Assembly: GCA_913042035.1 (NCBI GenBank)
Contig: CAJWIN010000003.1
Coordinates: forward strand, 1-52,663
Source: an uncultured Gammaproteobacteria bacterium
GTDB taxonomy: Bacteria; Pseudomonadota; Gammaproteobacteria; Poriferisulfidales; GCA-002705445
Length of the DNA stretch: 52,663 nucleotides
Direction of reading: 5' to 3'
Shown: one piece after another, positions 18,844-28,396 of the stretch
Layout: every line of letters starts with the position of its first letter
Numbering within the stretch: the first letter of the stretch is position 1
Translations under genes and position numbers: made by a program
The notes under the pieces: generated by a model
What the model was told of the DNA's origin: nothing
The model's database searches: none
What the model saw: the letters and a program-made list of their open reading frames with translations, nothing else

Positions 18844-19979
18844 TGGCTAATATTTCTAATGTTGAAACTATCGCTAAAAAGTTAATAGAAAAAAAATCTG
18901 TAACTCCTAATGATGATGGTTGTCAAGAATATATAAAGGATGAATTATCAGACTATGGATTTAAACATGAAAATATTAATTTAGAAGACGTAAAAAATAT
19001 CTGGCTCAGAAAAGGTTTTGATAGTCCATTACTAGTTTTTGCAGGCCATACAGATGTTGTGCCTCCTGGAAATATAGATGAGTGGGAAACAAAACCGTTT
19101 GAACCTAAAGTAAAAAATAATATTTTATATGGTAGAGGTGCATCCGATATGAAATCAAGTATTTCTGCGATGATTTCTGCAGCACAAAAGTTTGTTGAAA
19201 ATAATCCTAATCACAAAGGTTCTATAGGTTTTTTGTTAACTAGCGATGAGGAAGGTCCTGCAAAGTATGGCACCCAAAAAGTTATAGAAAAATTTAAAAA
19301 AGATAATATAGAAATTGATTACTGTATTGTAGGCGAACCGACAAGTAGTGAAAAATTTGGTGATACCATAAAAAATGGTAGGAGAGGATCTTTGACAGGA
19401 CACTTAAAAATCATAGGTATTCAAGGTCATATTGCATATCCAGAACTAGCTAAAAATCCTATTCATATTGCTGGCTCATTAATAAATGAATTAAATGATT
19501 ATAAATGGGATGATGGAAATAAATATTTCCCTAAGACTTCTTTTCAAATATCTTCTGTTAAATCTGATGAAGTAGCATCAAATATGATACCCAGATCAAT
19601 TGATATTGTTTTCAATTTAAGATTTTCTAGTGAATTAACGCAAGATGACATAAAAAATAATTTTAAAAATATAATTTCAAATTTTGACTGTGAATACGAA
19701 GTTGATTGGAATTGCTCTGCAGAGCCTTTTATTACCAGCGAAGGATATCTAACAAAAGTTCTCCAAGAGGCAATAAAAGAAACTGTGAATATCGATTCAA
19801 ATTTATCTACAACTGGAGGCACGTCAGATGCAAGATTTATTTCGCAACACGCAAAAGAAACTGTTGAGTTTGGACCTTTAAATAAGACAGCTCATAAAAT
19901 CAATGAGAATATTGATTTACATAATTTAATTGATTTAGAAAAGATATACTATGCAGTTTTAAGTAAAATTTTATTATAA
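18843..19979 (+). CDS. dapE: Succinyl-diaminopimelate desuccinylase
   Basis: DapE is a di-zinc M20 hydrolase that frees LL-diaminopimelate. Metal ligand motifs are in order: FAGHTDVVPPG, GRGASDMKSS, TSDEEGPA, VGEPTSSEKFGD and the C-terminal GPLNKTAHKINE. A dimerisation domain lies between about residues 180 and 290. The length of 378 aa is normal. It catalyses a later step of the same lysine/peptidoglycan branch as dapD. Its 3' end overlaps the convergent exonuclease gene by 6 nt. Confidence 0.97.
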   Translation: MANISNVETIAKKLIEKKSVTPNDDGCQEYIKDELSDYGFKHENINLEDVKNIWLRKGFDSPLLVFAGHTDVVPPGNIDEWETKPFEPKVKNNILYGRGASDMKSSISAMISAAQKFVENNPNHKGSIGFLLTSDEEGPAKYGTQKVIEKFKKDNIEIDYCIVGEPTSSEKFGDTIKNGRRGSLTGHLKIIGIQGHIAYPELAKNPIHIAGSLINELNDYKWDDGNKYFPKTSFQISSVKSDEVASNMIPRSIDIVFNLRFSSELTQDDIKNNFKNIISNFDCEYEVDWNCSAEPFITSEGYLTKVLQEAIKETVNIDSNLSTTGGTSDARFISQHAKETVEFGPLNKTAHKINENIDLHNLIDLEKIYYAVLSKILL

Positions 19980-20744
19980 ATTTTTTTCACACAATGAGCT
20001 AAACTCTTTCCAATGCTCTTTATCAGATTTATCTAGAAAACTAAATATTTCCTCTAATAATTTTTCATATTCATCTGAAGTAATACTATTTGAAATTAAT
20101 TGGTACCTTAAAAAAACAAAATATGTATTAAGTACATCTGTTTCACAATAGTCTCTTATTTTCTTAATTTCATTTGCTAAATAATAGTCAGTGACTTTAC
20201 TACCGTCAATACCGTATTTTCCTGGTGCTCCTATAAGTTGCGCAATATCTGTCAGAGATGCTGGTTTTTTAAAACCTGAAATAACATCCATCAAATCTAA
20301 ATGCCTATCATGATATCTATTTAAATAATTATTCCATTTAAACTCTCTGTCGTCATCTCCTTTGTCCCAATATTTAATTGATGAAATTCCATGGATTAGT
20401 GCACGATAATGAATAACTGGTGAATCAAAACCCTTTCCATTCCAACTTACAAGCTGTGGCTGATATTTATCTATAGCTGAAAAAAATAACTTTAAAAGAT
20501 CGCTTTCTTTTGACTCTTCATCTCCTAGTGACAGTAAAGATAATTTTTCGTTATTTTTATATAAAACTGAAATAGCAACTATTTTATGAAGATGCAAAGG
20601 CTGAAACATAGTTCCATTTTTTTGAAATTGAGTATGCTCCATTGCTTTAATGATATCTTTTTCACTCAAATCTTTTAAGTCTAAAAGTTTAGCTCCACCA
20701 GAAGTATCTGGAACTGTTTCAATGTCAAAAATTAAGGCATTCAT
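19974..20744 (-). CDS. DnaQ-like 3'-5' exonuclease (PolB-associated exonuclease type)
   Basis: This is a predicted RNase H-fold 3'-5' exonuclease of the family related to the exonuclease domain of B-family polymerases. Exo I is the N-terminal FDIETVPD (Asp and Glu), Exo II is VSWNGKGFDSPVI near residue 100, and Exo III is the C-terminal YCETDVLNTY near 195. The family is known in proteobacteria as a stand-alone protein whose role is not well established; DNA repair is the usual suggestion. It overlaps cysM by 4 nt and ends the 16-gene minus-strand string. 256 aa. Confidence 0.85.
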   Translation of the reverse strand: MNALIFDIETVPDTSGGAKLLDLKDLSEKDIIKAMEHTQFQKNGTMFQPLHLHKIVAISVLYKNNEKLSLLSLGDEESKESDLLKLFFSAIDKYQPQLVSWNGKGFDSPVIHYRALIHGISSIKYWDKGDDDREFKWNNYLNRYHDRHLDLMDVISGFKKPASLTDIAQLIGAPGKYGIDGSKVTDYYLANEIKKIRDYCETDVLNTYFVFLRYQLISNSITSDEYEKLLEEIFSFLDKSDKEHWKEFSSLCEKNL

Positions 20745-21628
20745 TCGTTAAATATTCCTGTTGATATATATCTGTCACCGCGATCGCAGATAATTGAAAC
20801 AATGATTGCATTATTTTCTTTTTTTGCGACCTCAAGCGCTACCAAGGTAGTACCTCCGGATGAAGGACCTGAAAATATTCCCTCTTTTTTAGCTAACTCT
20901 CTAGTCATATTTTCAGCTTCTTTTTGCTTAATATATACAATTTCATCGATATTTTTTTCATCGTAAATTTTTGGTATATATTCTTTTGGCCACTTTCTTA
21001 TTCCTGGAATTGATGATCCCTCCTCAGGCTGAACGCCAATTATTTTTATTTCTGGGTTCATAGATTTAAGATATTTAGCCGTTCCAACTATTGTTCCTGT
21101 GGTCCCCATAGAGGCGACAAAATGAGTAACTTTTCCATCAGTATCTTTCCAAATTTCTGGTCCTGTTGAACTAACATGTGCCTCTGAATTATCTTCATTT
21201 GCAAATTGATTTAGCACATAGCCTTTTTTTTCACTTTGCATTTTTAGAGCCAAATCTCTGGCACCTTCCATTCCTTCTTGCTCTGTAACAAGCATTATAT
21301 TAGCTCCATATGCTGACATTGCCGCTCTTCTTTCTATGCTCATATTATCTGGCATAATTAAAATTAGTTTATAACCTTTAATCGCGCAAACCATTGCAAG
21401 TGCTATTCCTGTATTACCACTTGTTGCTTCGATTATAGTATCACCTAATTTTATAGCTCCTTTTTTCTCAGCGCTAGATATCATATTCATAGCCGCTCTA
21501 TCTTTAACTGATCCTGCAGGATTATCGCCTTCAAGTTTAACGAATAAGCGATTATTAGTTTTATTTAGTTTTTTTAATTCTACTAAGGGAGTATTCCCAA
21601 TTAAAGAACTTATGCTTTTTATATTCAT
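20741..21628 (-). CDS. cysM: Cysteine synthase B (O-acetylserine / phosphoserine sulfhydrylase type)
   Basis: A fold-type II PLP enzyme that makes cysteine from O-acetylserine and sulfide or thiosulfate. The PLP lysine is K42 in PAGSVKDRAAMN; EATSGNTGIALA and the phosphate loop MGTTGTIVGTAKYLK follow. At 295 aa it matches CysM better than CysK (about 320 aa). The neighbour order cysM, acpS, pdxJ, recO, era, rnc is seen in other gammaproteobacteria. Functionally it could use sulfide derived from the sulfate activated by the Sat encoded at 39693-40874. Confidence 0.92.
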   Translation of the reverse strand: MNIKSISSLIGNTPLVELKKLNKTNNRLFVKLEGDNPAGSVKDRAAMNMISSAEKKGAIKLGDTIIEATSGNTGIALAMVCAIKGYKLILIMPDNMSIERRAAMSAYGANIMLVTEQEGMEGARDLALKMQSEKKGYVLNQFANEDNSEAHVSSTGPEIWKDTDGKVTHFVASMGTTGTIVGTAKYLKSMNPEIKIIGVQPEEGSSIPGIRKWPKEYIPKIYDEKNIDEIVYIKQKEAENMTRELAKKEGIFSGPSSGGTTLVALEVAKKENNAIIVSIICDRGDRYISTGIFNE

Positions 21629-21630
21629 AT

Positions 21631-22008
21631 TTACTTAGTTAATATAAGTGCATTTGCAATTGCAAATTTTTTTTCGTCTGAAATTGTTAAATGTATAGTT
21701 TTGTCAAAATATTTTTCAAATTCTTTTTTTTTATTTAATTTTGCTATTGGTTTTCCGTATTCATCATTATGAACTGAAATATTTTTTAATAGATATCCAT
21801 TCAAAATTCCTATTCCAAAAGCTTTTCCAATTGCTTCTTTTGCTGCAAATCTTTTAGCTAAAAAGGATATTTTATTTTTAGATAAATCAAAACTTTTGAT
21901 TTCATTATCACTTAAAATTTTTTTCACAAACTTTCTATCATATTTCAAATATATTTTTTTTATTCTTTCGATATCTACTATGTCTACCCCGATTCCAAAT
22001 AAATTCAT
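21631..22008 (-). CDS. acpS: Holo-[acyl-carrier-protein] synthase
   Basis: AcpS transfers 4'-phosphopantetheine from CoA to ACP. The magnesium-binding GVDIVDIERI motif is at residues 7-16, and the second motif FAAKEAIGKAFGIG is near residue 55. The length of 125 aa is normal. It is 1 nt from pdxJ and 2 nt from cysM, so certainly co-transcribed. Confidence 0.96.
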   Translation of the reverse strand: MNLFGIGVDIVDIERIKKIYLKYDRKFVKKILSDNEIKSFDLSKNKISFLAKRFAAKEAIGKAFGIGILNGYLLKNISVHNDEYGKPIAKLNKKKEFEKYFDKTIHLTISDEKKFAIANALILTK

Positions 22009-22009
22009 A

Positions 22010-22726
22010 TTAATTACTCACGATTATATTTTTCATTTTATTTATTGCTTCTGCTAGACCAAGAAAAATTGATTCTGCTATTATAGAATGACCTATATTT
22101 AATTCATTTATATTGCTTATTCTAGCAATTTCTTTAACATTAGTATAATCAAGTCCGTGTCCAGCATTTACTATTAGAGATTTATTATGTGCATGATTTA
22201 CGGAATTTATAATTTGCTCTATATATTTTTTCTTGTCCAAATTATTTGCCTCAGCATATTTTCCAGTATGTAACTCTATTGCTCCAACATTTAACTCTTT
22301 TGCTAAATCAATAGTTTGTATGTCTGGTTCTATAAATAATGAAATTAATGATCCCGAATCCTTTAAATTATGAATTATGTTTTTTAAAGACTCGAAATTT
22401 TTTTTTACATCAAGCCCTCCCTCAGTGGTAAGTTCTTGTCTTTTTTCTGGAACAATACATACAAAGTCTGGTTTAACCTGATTTGCAATCTCACACATTT
22501 CTAGCGTAGGTGCCATTTCTAAGTTAAGTTTAGTTTTTATATGTTCTCTAGCAATTTTTATATCATTAAATTGAATATGTCTCCTGTCTTCCCTTAGATG
22601 CATAGTGATACTATCTGCACCACTATCCTCAGATATCTTTATTGCTTTAAGCATATCTGGGTATGGTGTATATCTTTGCTGCCTTATAGTAGCGACATGA
22701 TCTAAATTAACGCCAAGTTTTACCAT
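22010..22726 (-). CDS. pdxJ: Pyridoxine 5'-phosphate synthase
   Basis: PdxJ closes the ring of vitamin B6 from 1-deoxyxylulose 5-phosphate and aminoacetone phosphate. The TIM-barrel signatures LGVNLDHVATIRQQR, ITMHLREDRRHI, LEMAPT, PEKRQELTTEGGLD, ELHTGKYA and NAGHGLDY are all present. The length of 238 aa is normal. DXP-dependent B6 synthesis together with dxr indicates the DXP-based pathways. It starts 11 nt after recO. Confidence 0.97.
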   Translation of the reverse strand: MVKLGVNLDHVATIRQQRYTPYPDMLKAIKISEDSGADSITMHLREDRRHIQFNDIKIAREHIKTKLNLEMAPTLEMCEIANQVKPDFVCIVPEKRQELTTEGGLDVKKNFESLKNIIHNLKDSGSLISLFIEPDIQTIDLAKELNVGAIELHTGKYAEANNLDKKKYIEQIINSVNHAHNKSLIVNAGHGLDYTNVKEIARISNINELNIGHSIIAESIFLGLAEAINKMKNIIVSN

Positions 22727-22737
22727 ATTTTTTCCTT

Positions 22738-23421
22738 TTAATTTAACGAAATGTATTTAAGTATTTCTCTTGTTTTGATTTTTTTTGGCTGTATATAATA
22801 ATCTATTAGTCTTTTCATTAATACCCTTGATTCCTTAATACTTTTACTATTGTAAGCATGCCTACCTGATAAGGCCATTAAGGTTTCTCCAGAGTAAAAT
22901 TCTTTGAGGTTGGAGGTTACTTTGGGGCCAAAATTAGGTATGTATGTGTATTTTTTTGCAGAATCAATTATTTTTCCGTCCGAGTCATAATCAAAGGTTA
23001 AATAATGTCCAGTTAAAATCAATATTCCAATTTCATAATCATTGAGATTGACAAGGATATTATCAGAATTTTTTAAATTTCGTAAACTACTATTATAATG
23101 ATCATATAATTTTTCAATTTGATATTCGTTTCTTGTTAGGTAGTGCATTATTTCATTATAATACATACCAATTACATTATGCGTTGGAGACAAATCAAGT
23201 CTATCAATTGATTCGTAATCTCTAATAAATTTTATATCGCTTTTTCCAGACCAATTTATTTTATAGGGGCTAAAAAGCTCTAGGGAATTTTTTTTCTTAT
23301 TTGTTTTTATGCCCTTATGAATTAAAGTAATTTTTCCGTAATCTTTAGCAATAGCATCATAAATATTACTAGATTCTCGATATGGGGTAATTTTTATTAT
23401 ATAAATTTCAGATGTATGCAT
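22738..23421 (-). CDS. recO: DNA repair protein RecO
   Basis: RecO loads RecA on SSB-coated DNA together with RecR. An OB-fold N-terminal domain is visible (IIKITPYRESSNIYDAIAKDYGKITLIHKGIK), followed by an all-helical C-terminal region. The zinc-finger cysteines seen in some RecO proteins are absent, as in many gammaproteobacteria. The length of 227 aa is normal. Sequence conservation is weak in this family, and the era-recO-pdxJ order supports the call. Confidence 0.92.
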   Translation of the reverse strand: MHTSEIYIIKITPYRESSNIYDAIAKDYGKITLIHKGIKTNKKKNSLELFSPYKINWSGKSDIKFIRDYESIDRLDLSPTHNVIGMYYNEIMHYLTRNEYQIEKLYDHYNSSLRNLKNSDNILVNLNDYEIGILILTGHYLTFDYDSDGKIIDSAKKYTYIPNFGPKVTSNLKEFYSGETLMALSGRHAYNSKSIKESRVLMKRLIDYYIQPKKIKTREILKYISLN

Positions 23422-24300
23422 TTAGCTATATGAATTAAGAATTGAGTCTGTATTCTTCCATTTTGGATCGTATTTAACAAATATTTTTAAATAAACTTTC
23501 TTCTTAAAAAAATTTTCAGAATTAATCCTAGCCATTTTGCTTATTTTTACAAGCATTGATCCATTTTTTCCAACTACAATACTCAAATGACTTTTTTTCT
23601 TTAAATATACTGTTGATGCTATTGATACAATATCTTTTTCTTTATCAAGTTTATTAATTTCAACATGCAAAGAGTATGGCAATTCAACCGAAAGGTGTTT
23701 AATGCATGCTTCTCTGATATATTCTGCTACAAAAAATTCATTAGAATTGTGGCTTAAAATGTCTTGGTAAATATTCTTATTATTTTTTGGAAGGTAAGAT
23801 TTGATTAATTTCTTCAAATTAATAATATTGCTTGAATTCTTAGCACTTATTGGAATTATTTCGTTATATACATCAGTGATCTCTATTGGAATTTGAGAAA
23901 GTATTTTTGGAAGATTTTTCCTTTTATTATCTAAATCAACCTTATTTAGAACAAGTATTTTTGGTAAGTCTGTTGCACTAATATTCTCAATGACTTTAAT
24001 ATCATCTTTATCAATTTTAAAGTAATTAACTACATGTAATATTACATCTGCTTCAATCAATGTAGATAATGCATTCCTATTTAATATTTTATTAAAATCT
24101 TTTTTAATATTAAAGTTTAACCCTGGTGTATCAACAAATAAATAGCTTGTGTCATCTTCGTTTAATACTGCGTCTATTTTATGCCTAGTTGTCTGTGGTT
24201 TACTTGTTGCGCCTGCCAAATGTTTTTTAATGAGCATATTAAATAAAGTTGACTTACCTACGTTGGGCTTTCCAATTATTGAAATATTTCCACTACTCAT
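23422..24300 (-). CDS. era: GTPase Era
   Basis: Era is an essential GTPase that binds the 3' end of 16S rRNA during small-subunit maturation. G motifs are in order: GKPNVGKSTLF (G1), DTPGL (G3), LNKVDL (G4) and ISAKN (G5). A C-terminal KH domain follows (VGKNGSMLVKISKMAR near residue 240). The length of 292 aa is normal. It overlaps rnc by 8 nt and ends next to recO. Confidence 0.97.
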   Translation of the reverse strand: MSSGNISIIGKPNVGKSTLFNMLIKKHLAGATSKPQTTRHKIDAVLNEDDTSYLFVDTPGLNFNIKKDFNKILNRNALSTLIEADVILHVVNYFKIDKDDIKVIENISATDLPKILVLNKVDLDNKRKNLPKILSQIPIEITDVYNEIIPISAKNSSNIINLKKLIKSYLPKNNKNIYQDILSHNSNEFFVAEYIREACIKHLSVELPYSLHVEINKLDKEKDIVSIASTVYLKKKSHLSIVVGKNGSMLVKISKMARINSENFFKKKVYLKIFVKYDPKWKNTDSILNSYS

Positions 24301-24976
24301 CTTTTTTAAAAATTTCTGAAATTTTATTTAAAGCTTTACTTGCAGCCTCTTGCTGAGATTTTCTTTTATTGCTTCCTAAACCCTCCTCACAAATATTATA
24401 TACTTTAATACTACAAGATGTCTTAAAGCTTATATTATTATTTAAATTTATCTCTGTGGTATCATAGTCTGGAAGATCATAGTTATGAGATTGCAAAATT
24501 TCCTGAAGTTTTGTTTTAGAATCTTTTAGATCATCATTATTTGGAAGCGAACTCATTGAATCCTTAAACACATTATGAACAAACTTTGTCGCAGAATCTA
24601 TGCCCTCAACTAGATAAACTACACCTATTATTGCCTCTAGTGCATCTGCAATTATAGATTCTCTTCTGTGACCCCCACTTTTTCTTTCTCCATCCCCTAA
24701 AATAACTTTATCACCAAGATTATGAAATTTTGCTATTTTATACAGACTTTCCTTTCTAACTAAATATGATCTCTTTCTGCTCAATGCACCTTCATCGTCA
24801 TTGGGATAATTTTTATAAAGGTATTCAGCGATAACAAATCCTAAAACGGAATCTCCAAAAAATTCTAGGCGTTCATTATTTTTACTACTGGCGCTTCTGT
24901 GTGTTAACGAATCTTTATATAATTTTGAATTTATAATTTCTTTAGATAATAATTTTTCAATATCAGATTTATTCAT
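24293..24976 (-). CDS. rnc: Ribonuclease III
   Basis: RNase III cuts double-stranded RNA, including rRNA precursors. The catalytic signature NERLEFFGDSVLGF is at residues 33-46 and the second acidic cluster ADALEAIIGVVYL near 110. A C-terminal dsRNA-binding domain spans about residues 150-222 (SKTKLQEILQ and GSNKRKSQQEAASKAL). The length of 227 aa is typical. It lies between lepB and era as in E. coli. Confidence 0.97.
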   Translation of the reverse strand: MNKSDIEKLLSKEIINSKLYKDSLTHRSASSKNNERLEFFGDSVLGFVIAEYLYKNYPNDDEGALSRKRSYLVRKESLYKIAKFHNLGDKVILGDGERKSGGHRRESIIADALEAIIGVVYLVEGIDSATKFVHNVFKDSMSSLPNNDDLKDSKTKLQEILQSHNYDLPDYDTTEINLNNNISFKTSCSIKVYNICEEGLGSNKRKSQQEAASKALNKISEIFKKDE

Positions 24977-24983
24977 GTAATAA

Positions 24984-25745
24984 TTATTTTATAGAATTAC
25001 CAATCCTATTATATTTTAAACTAAAGTTTTTGCTATTAAAACTCATCCATATCAAGAATGCTTCTCCAACAAGATTTTCTTCGGGTACAAAACCCCAGTA
25101 TCTACTATCACTGCTATGATCTCTATTATCGCCCATAACAAAGTAATTTTTTTCAGGAACTTCAAATTCATGATCATTCGCTGGGCTCATATTATCATTT
25201 AAAATATTATATTTTTTGTTATCTTGATTTTCTATAAATATATCCAATTCTGTTCTTCCAAAATCATCTATGTACTGATGTGTTATTTGTCTATTTTTTT
25301 TATACTCAATATTATTTACGTAAACCTTCTTGTTTATATATTTTATTTTATCTCCTGGAATCCCAATAACTCTTTTTATAAAATTGATTTTTTCGTTTGC
25401 AGGATATCTGAAAACAACTACATCTCCTCTTTGAGGTTTTGATATTTCAATTACTTGCGTTTTTGTAATTGGTAATTTTATTCCATACTCATATTTATTT
25501 ACGAGTATATAATCTCCAATTAGTAATGTTGGTAGCATTGAGCCAGATGGTATTCGAAATGGCTCAGCCAAAAAAGATCTTAAAAATAGAACAATAAGAA
25601 GTATAGGTAAAAATGATTTTGCCTGCCTATTAAGCCACTCAAAAATTTTATTTTTTTTATTTACATTTTTTTTATTTAGAAATATAAATAAAAAACTGAC
25701 AAAAATTAATAAAACTAATATAAACTCTAGATCTATACTATTCAT
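24984..25745 (-). CDS. lepB: Signal peptidase I
   Basis: LepB removes signal peptides from exported proteins. Two N-terminal membrane segments (residues 5-24 and about 44-60) are followed by the catalytic domain: Ser69 in IPSGSMLPTL, Lys124 in INFIKRVIGIPGD, and the box E motif MGDNRDHSSDSRYWG near residue 215. The length of 253 aa is somewhat shorter than E. coli LepB. lepA, which usually precedes lepB, is absent; a merR-type gene lies 31 nt upstream instead. Confidence 0.96.
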   Translation of the reverse strand: MNSIDLEFILVLLIFVSFLFIFLNKKNVNKKNKIFEWLNRQAKSFLPILLIVLFLRSFLAEPFRIPSGSMLPTLLIGDYILVNKYEYGIKLPITKTQVIEISKPQRGDVVVFRYPANEKINFIKRVIGIPGDKIKYINKKVYVNNIEYKKNRQITHQYIDDFGRTELDIFIENQDNKKYNILNDNMSPANDHEFEVPEKNYFVMGDNRDHSSDSRYWGFVPEENLVGEAFLIWMSFNSKNFSLKYNRIGNSIK

Positions 25746-25776
25746 TTATGTTTTCTTCAAATAAATTAAGTGATTA

Positions 25777-26136
25777 TTAATCTTTTTTTAGAACTGTAAG
25801 AACATCTTCTAATTCAGATACTAGTTGATTTACTAATTGCGAAGACAAGTTATTATCATTACTTACATCATCTCCTAATAGTTTCTTTCTAGCCCCTTCT
25901 ATTGTATAACCTTGCTCATACAAAAGGCTTCTGATTTGCCTTATCAATAAAACGTCATGCCTTTGATAATATCTTCTATTTCCTCTTCTTTTTGCAGGTG
26001 ATAGAGATGGAAATTCTTGTTCCCAATATCTTAAAACGTGAGATTTTACATCACATAACTCACTTACCTCGCCAATTGTAAAATACCTTTTGCTAGGGAT
26101 TGATTCGTTATGTTTTCCGTTACTCACTAAATGCAT
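25777..26136 (-). CDS. MerR-family transcriptional regulator
   Basis: This is a small MerR-type DNA-binding protein. The winged helix-turn-helix is [28 protein letters not shown] (residues 16-43 or so), followed by [16 protein letters not shown] and a short dimerisation helix. There is no effector domain. Such a gene commonly follows ihfA in gammaproteobacteria, and its target is not established. The start overlaps the ihfA 3' end by 17 nt; a GTG three codons downstream, close to the ihfA stop, is an alternative start. Confidence 0.9.
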   Translation of the reverse strand: MHLVSNGKHNESIPSKRYFTIGEVSELCDVKSHVLRYWEQEFPSLSPAKRRGNRRYYQRHDVLLIRQIRSLLYEQGYTIEGARKKLLGDDVSNDNNLSSQLVNQLVSELEDVLTVLKKD

Positions 26137-26416
26137 TATTTTCTACTCTAGATTTTAATTTCTGTCCAGCCCTAAAAGTTACAACTCTTCTTGGGCTGAT
26201 TGTCACGTCCTCGCCTGTTTTTGGATTCCTTCCTGGACGCTCTTTTTTATCTCTTAAAATAAAATTTCCAAAGCCAGAAATTTTTACATCTAATCCAGAA
26301 ATTAATGTTTCTGATATTTCATTAAAGAAAATTTCTACAAATTCTTTCGCTTCTCTTTTATTTAAGCCTAACTCTTCGTATAAAGTGTCAGCTATTTCAG
26401 CTTTTGTAAGTGCCAT
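26120..26416 (-). CDS. ihfA: Integration host factor alpha subunit
   Basis: IHF is a DNA-bending nucleoid protein. The HU/IHF fold is complete. The beta-arm carries [23 protein letters not shown], the diagnostic segment with the intercalating proline, and the N-terminus [23 protein letters not shown] fits the alpha subunit. The length of 98 aa is normal. It follows pheT by 15 nt, the standard pheS-pheT-ihfA order. Confidence 0.96.
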   Translation of the reverse strand: MALTKAEIADTLYEELGLNKREAKEFVEIFFNEISETLISGLDVKISGFGNFILRDKKERPGRNPKTGEDVTISPRRVVTFRAGQKLKSRVENNAFSE

Positions 26417-26431
26417 TAATATACCTAAGTA

Positions 26432-28393
26432 TTATTTTCTTAATTCTATTTTAAATTCATCTTCAAGACTTTTTACAATTTTTCCAACATATATATCAGC
26501 TTCTTCATGCGTAAGTGTTTTTGCATCATCTTGAAAAATAAAAGCCAAACCTAAGCTTTTTTTCCCTTTCGGGACATTTTTTCCTATATACAAATCAAAG
26601 AGTAATATTTTTTTTAAAGAATGTACATTAATTTTTTGTATTAATTCTAAAATACTTTGATATTCAATATTAACGTCTATTAAGAAGGATAAGTCCCTTC
26701 TAATATATGGCAATTTAGAGTAATGAACAAACTTTTCCTTTAAATTATTTTCAATTTTACTTATTAAGTGATTAATAGATAGTGTTAGTGTTATGTACTT
26801 TGACTTATTATCAATTATTTCTTTAATTTGATAATCAAAGTCACTTTTTGCTAGTCCAAAAATTCTAGAAAGATCTTCTACTATCGTTGTCATATCGTAT
26901 TTATCAAATTTTCTATTTTTAGATGACCAATTTTCGTCATATCTATCCCCATGTACAACACAAGATAGAACTTGATTGACATCTTCATCAAATACATTGC
27001 TTATCTCAAAAAATCTGTGAGAATTTTCAGCATTTACATTATTATTAAATTGAATATTCTTTATTAGTGACGAAACTAAATTACTTCTAAGTTTATTTTG
27101 TTCAGTACTCATAAAGTTTGAAATTCTCATGTGTTTTTCAAAATTATTATTTTTCCAATCATTGTTTTCAAGCAAATCATCATTTACAAAAGAGTAATTT
27201 ATACATTCAGAATAACTATTTTTATAAAAATATTGTTTAATTTCATTAATTATCTCAAAAGGGAGATATTTTTTGTTTGGAGCGATACTTAATTTTTCAG
27301 AGGAGACTGGAATATTATCGTATCCATACAACCTAGCAACTTCTTCAACATAATCTGCATGTATAGACAAGTCGTATCTATAACTTGGGTTCGTTACTGA
27401 GTTATTTTTTTTATTGTATTTGCATCCGATTGATAATAGTAATTCTATAATCTCAGTATCTTGAATATTTATACCTATCTGACTTCTTATTTTTTCAAAA
27501 TTTAATTCAACCTCAGAAGAAGCTGGAAGCAAAGTCACATCTTCAATAATGTTAATGTCTGAAAACTCACATATTTTTATTTCATAAATAATATCAATAA
27601 ATCTATTTAACGCTTTATTTGGTAGTTCAAAATCAACTCCTCTCTCAAATCTATGTGAGGATTCTGTTTGTAATTTTAATTTTCTTGCTTTATTTGCAAG
27701 CAATTTTGGATTAAAAAAAGCACTTTCTATAATTATATTTTTCGTTTTCTTAGTTACAGCAGAATCCTGAGATCCAATTATGCCCGCTAAAGATATTATG
27801 TTTTTTGAGTCAGAGACAACAATATTTTCTGAGGTTAATTTATATTCTATTCCGTCTAAAGCTTTAAAGGATTCATTTTGTTTCGCATATCTTATACTTA
27901 TATCACCTGAAATTTTATCAGCATCATAGGCATGCATTGGCTGTCCCAAATCTATCATTAAATAATTAAGCAAATCTACAATTGGGTGAATTGATTTTAT
28001 TCCAATATTTTGCAATCTTTTACTAATAATTTCTGGCAAAGCACATTCAGAATTAATATTCTTTAAATAAATATATTCGTATCTCGGACATAATTCCTTA
28101 TTTGTTATATTGAAATTTATTTTTGAATTTTCACAATAATCATAGGAAACATTATTTTCTTTAATTATTTGTTCTTTATATTTCTTATTAATGCTTTTAA
28201 GTTCTCTGGAGATTCCAGAAACTGATAGGCAGTCAGATCTATTAGGTGTCAAGTCGATATCTATAAGTTCATCGTTGTTAATTTTAGATATTTCGTCAAC
28301 CTCAAGTCCAGCCATTGTTAATTCATGACAAATTTCTTCTATGCTTCCAGAAGTTTCCAAATGATCATCAAGCCAGCTTTTCGTAATTTTCAT
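26432..28393 (-). CDS. pheT: Phenylalanyl-tRNA synthetase beta subunit lacking the B2 domain
   Basis: PheT pairs with PheS to charge tRNA-Phe. The N-terminal B1 piece (MKITKSWLDDHL to MAGLEVDEI) is followed after only about ten residues by LIDIDLTPNRSDCLSVSGI. In other bacteria these two parts are separated by roughly 120 residues forming the B2 OB-fold (EMAP-like tRNA-binding) domain. B3/B4 editing (RFERGVDFELPNKAL, YEVARLYGY-like stretch), B5, catalytic-like B6/B7 and the C-terminal B8 anticodon-binding domain (LPYIRRDLSFLIDVNIEY) are present. The total of 653 aa is much shorter than the usual 790-800. The reading frame is continuous, so this is a clean in-frame absence and not a frameshift. 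Confidence 0.95.
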   Translation of the reverse strand: MKITKSWLDDHLETSGSIEEICHELTMAGLEVDEISKINNDELIDIDLTPNRSDCLSVSGISRELKSINKKYKEQIIKENNVSYDYCENSKINFNITNKELCPRYEYIYLKNINSECALPEIISKRLQNIGIKSIHPIVDLLNYLMIDLGQPMHAYDADKISGDISIRYAKQNESFKALDGIEYKLTSENIVVSDSKNIISLAGIIGSQDSAVTKKTKNIIIESAFFNPKLLANKARKLKLQTESSHRFERGVDFELPNKALNRFIDIIYEIKICEFSDINIIEDVTLLPASSEVELNFEKIRSQIGINIQDTEIIELLLSIGCKYNKKNNSVTNPSYRYDLSIHADYVEEVARLYGYDNIPVSSEKLSIAPNKKYLPFEIINEIKQYFYKNSYSECINYSFVNDDLLENNDWKNNNFEKHMRISNFMSTEQNKLRSNLVSSLIKNIQFNNNVNAENSHRFFEISNVFDEDVNQVLSCVVHGDRYDENWSSKNRKFDKYDMTTIVEDLSRIFGLAKSDFDYQIKEIIDNKSKYITLTLSINHLISKIENNLKEKFVHYSKLPYIRRDLSFLIDVNIEYQSILELIQKINVHSLKKILLFDLYIGKNVPKGKKSLGLAFIFQDDAKTLTHEEADIYVGKIVKSLEDEFKIELRK

Positions 28394-28396
28394 ATT

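Noticed and set aside
26100-26534. 144-codon plus-strand frame over ihfA and the end of pheT
   Set aside because: It is antisense to two certain genes and low in complexity; there is no independent support.
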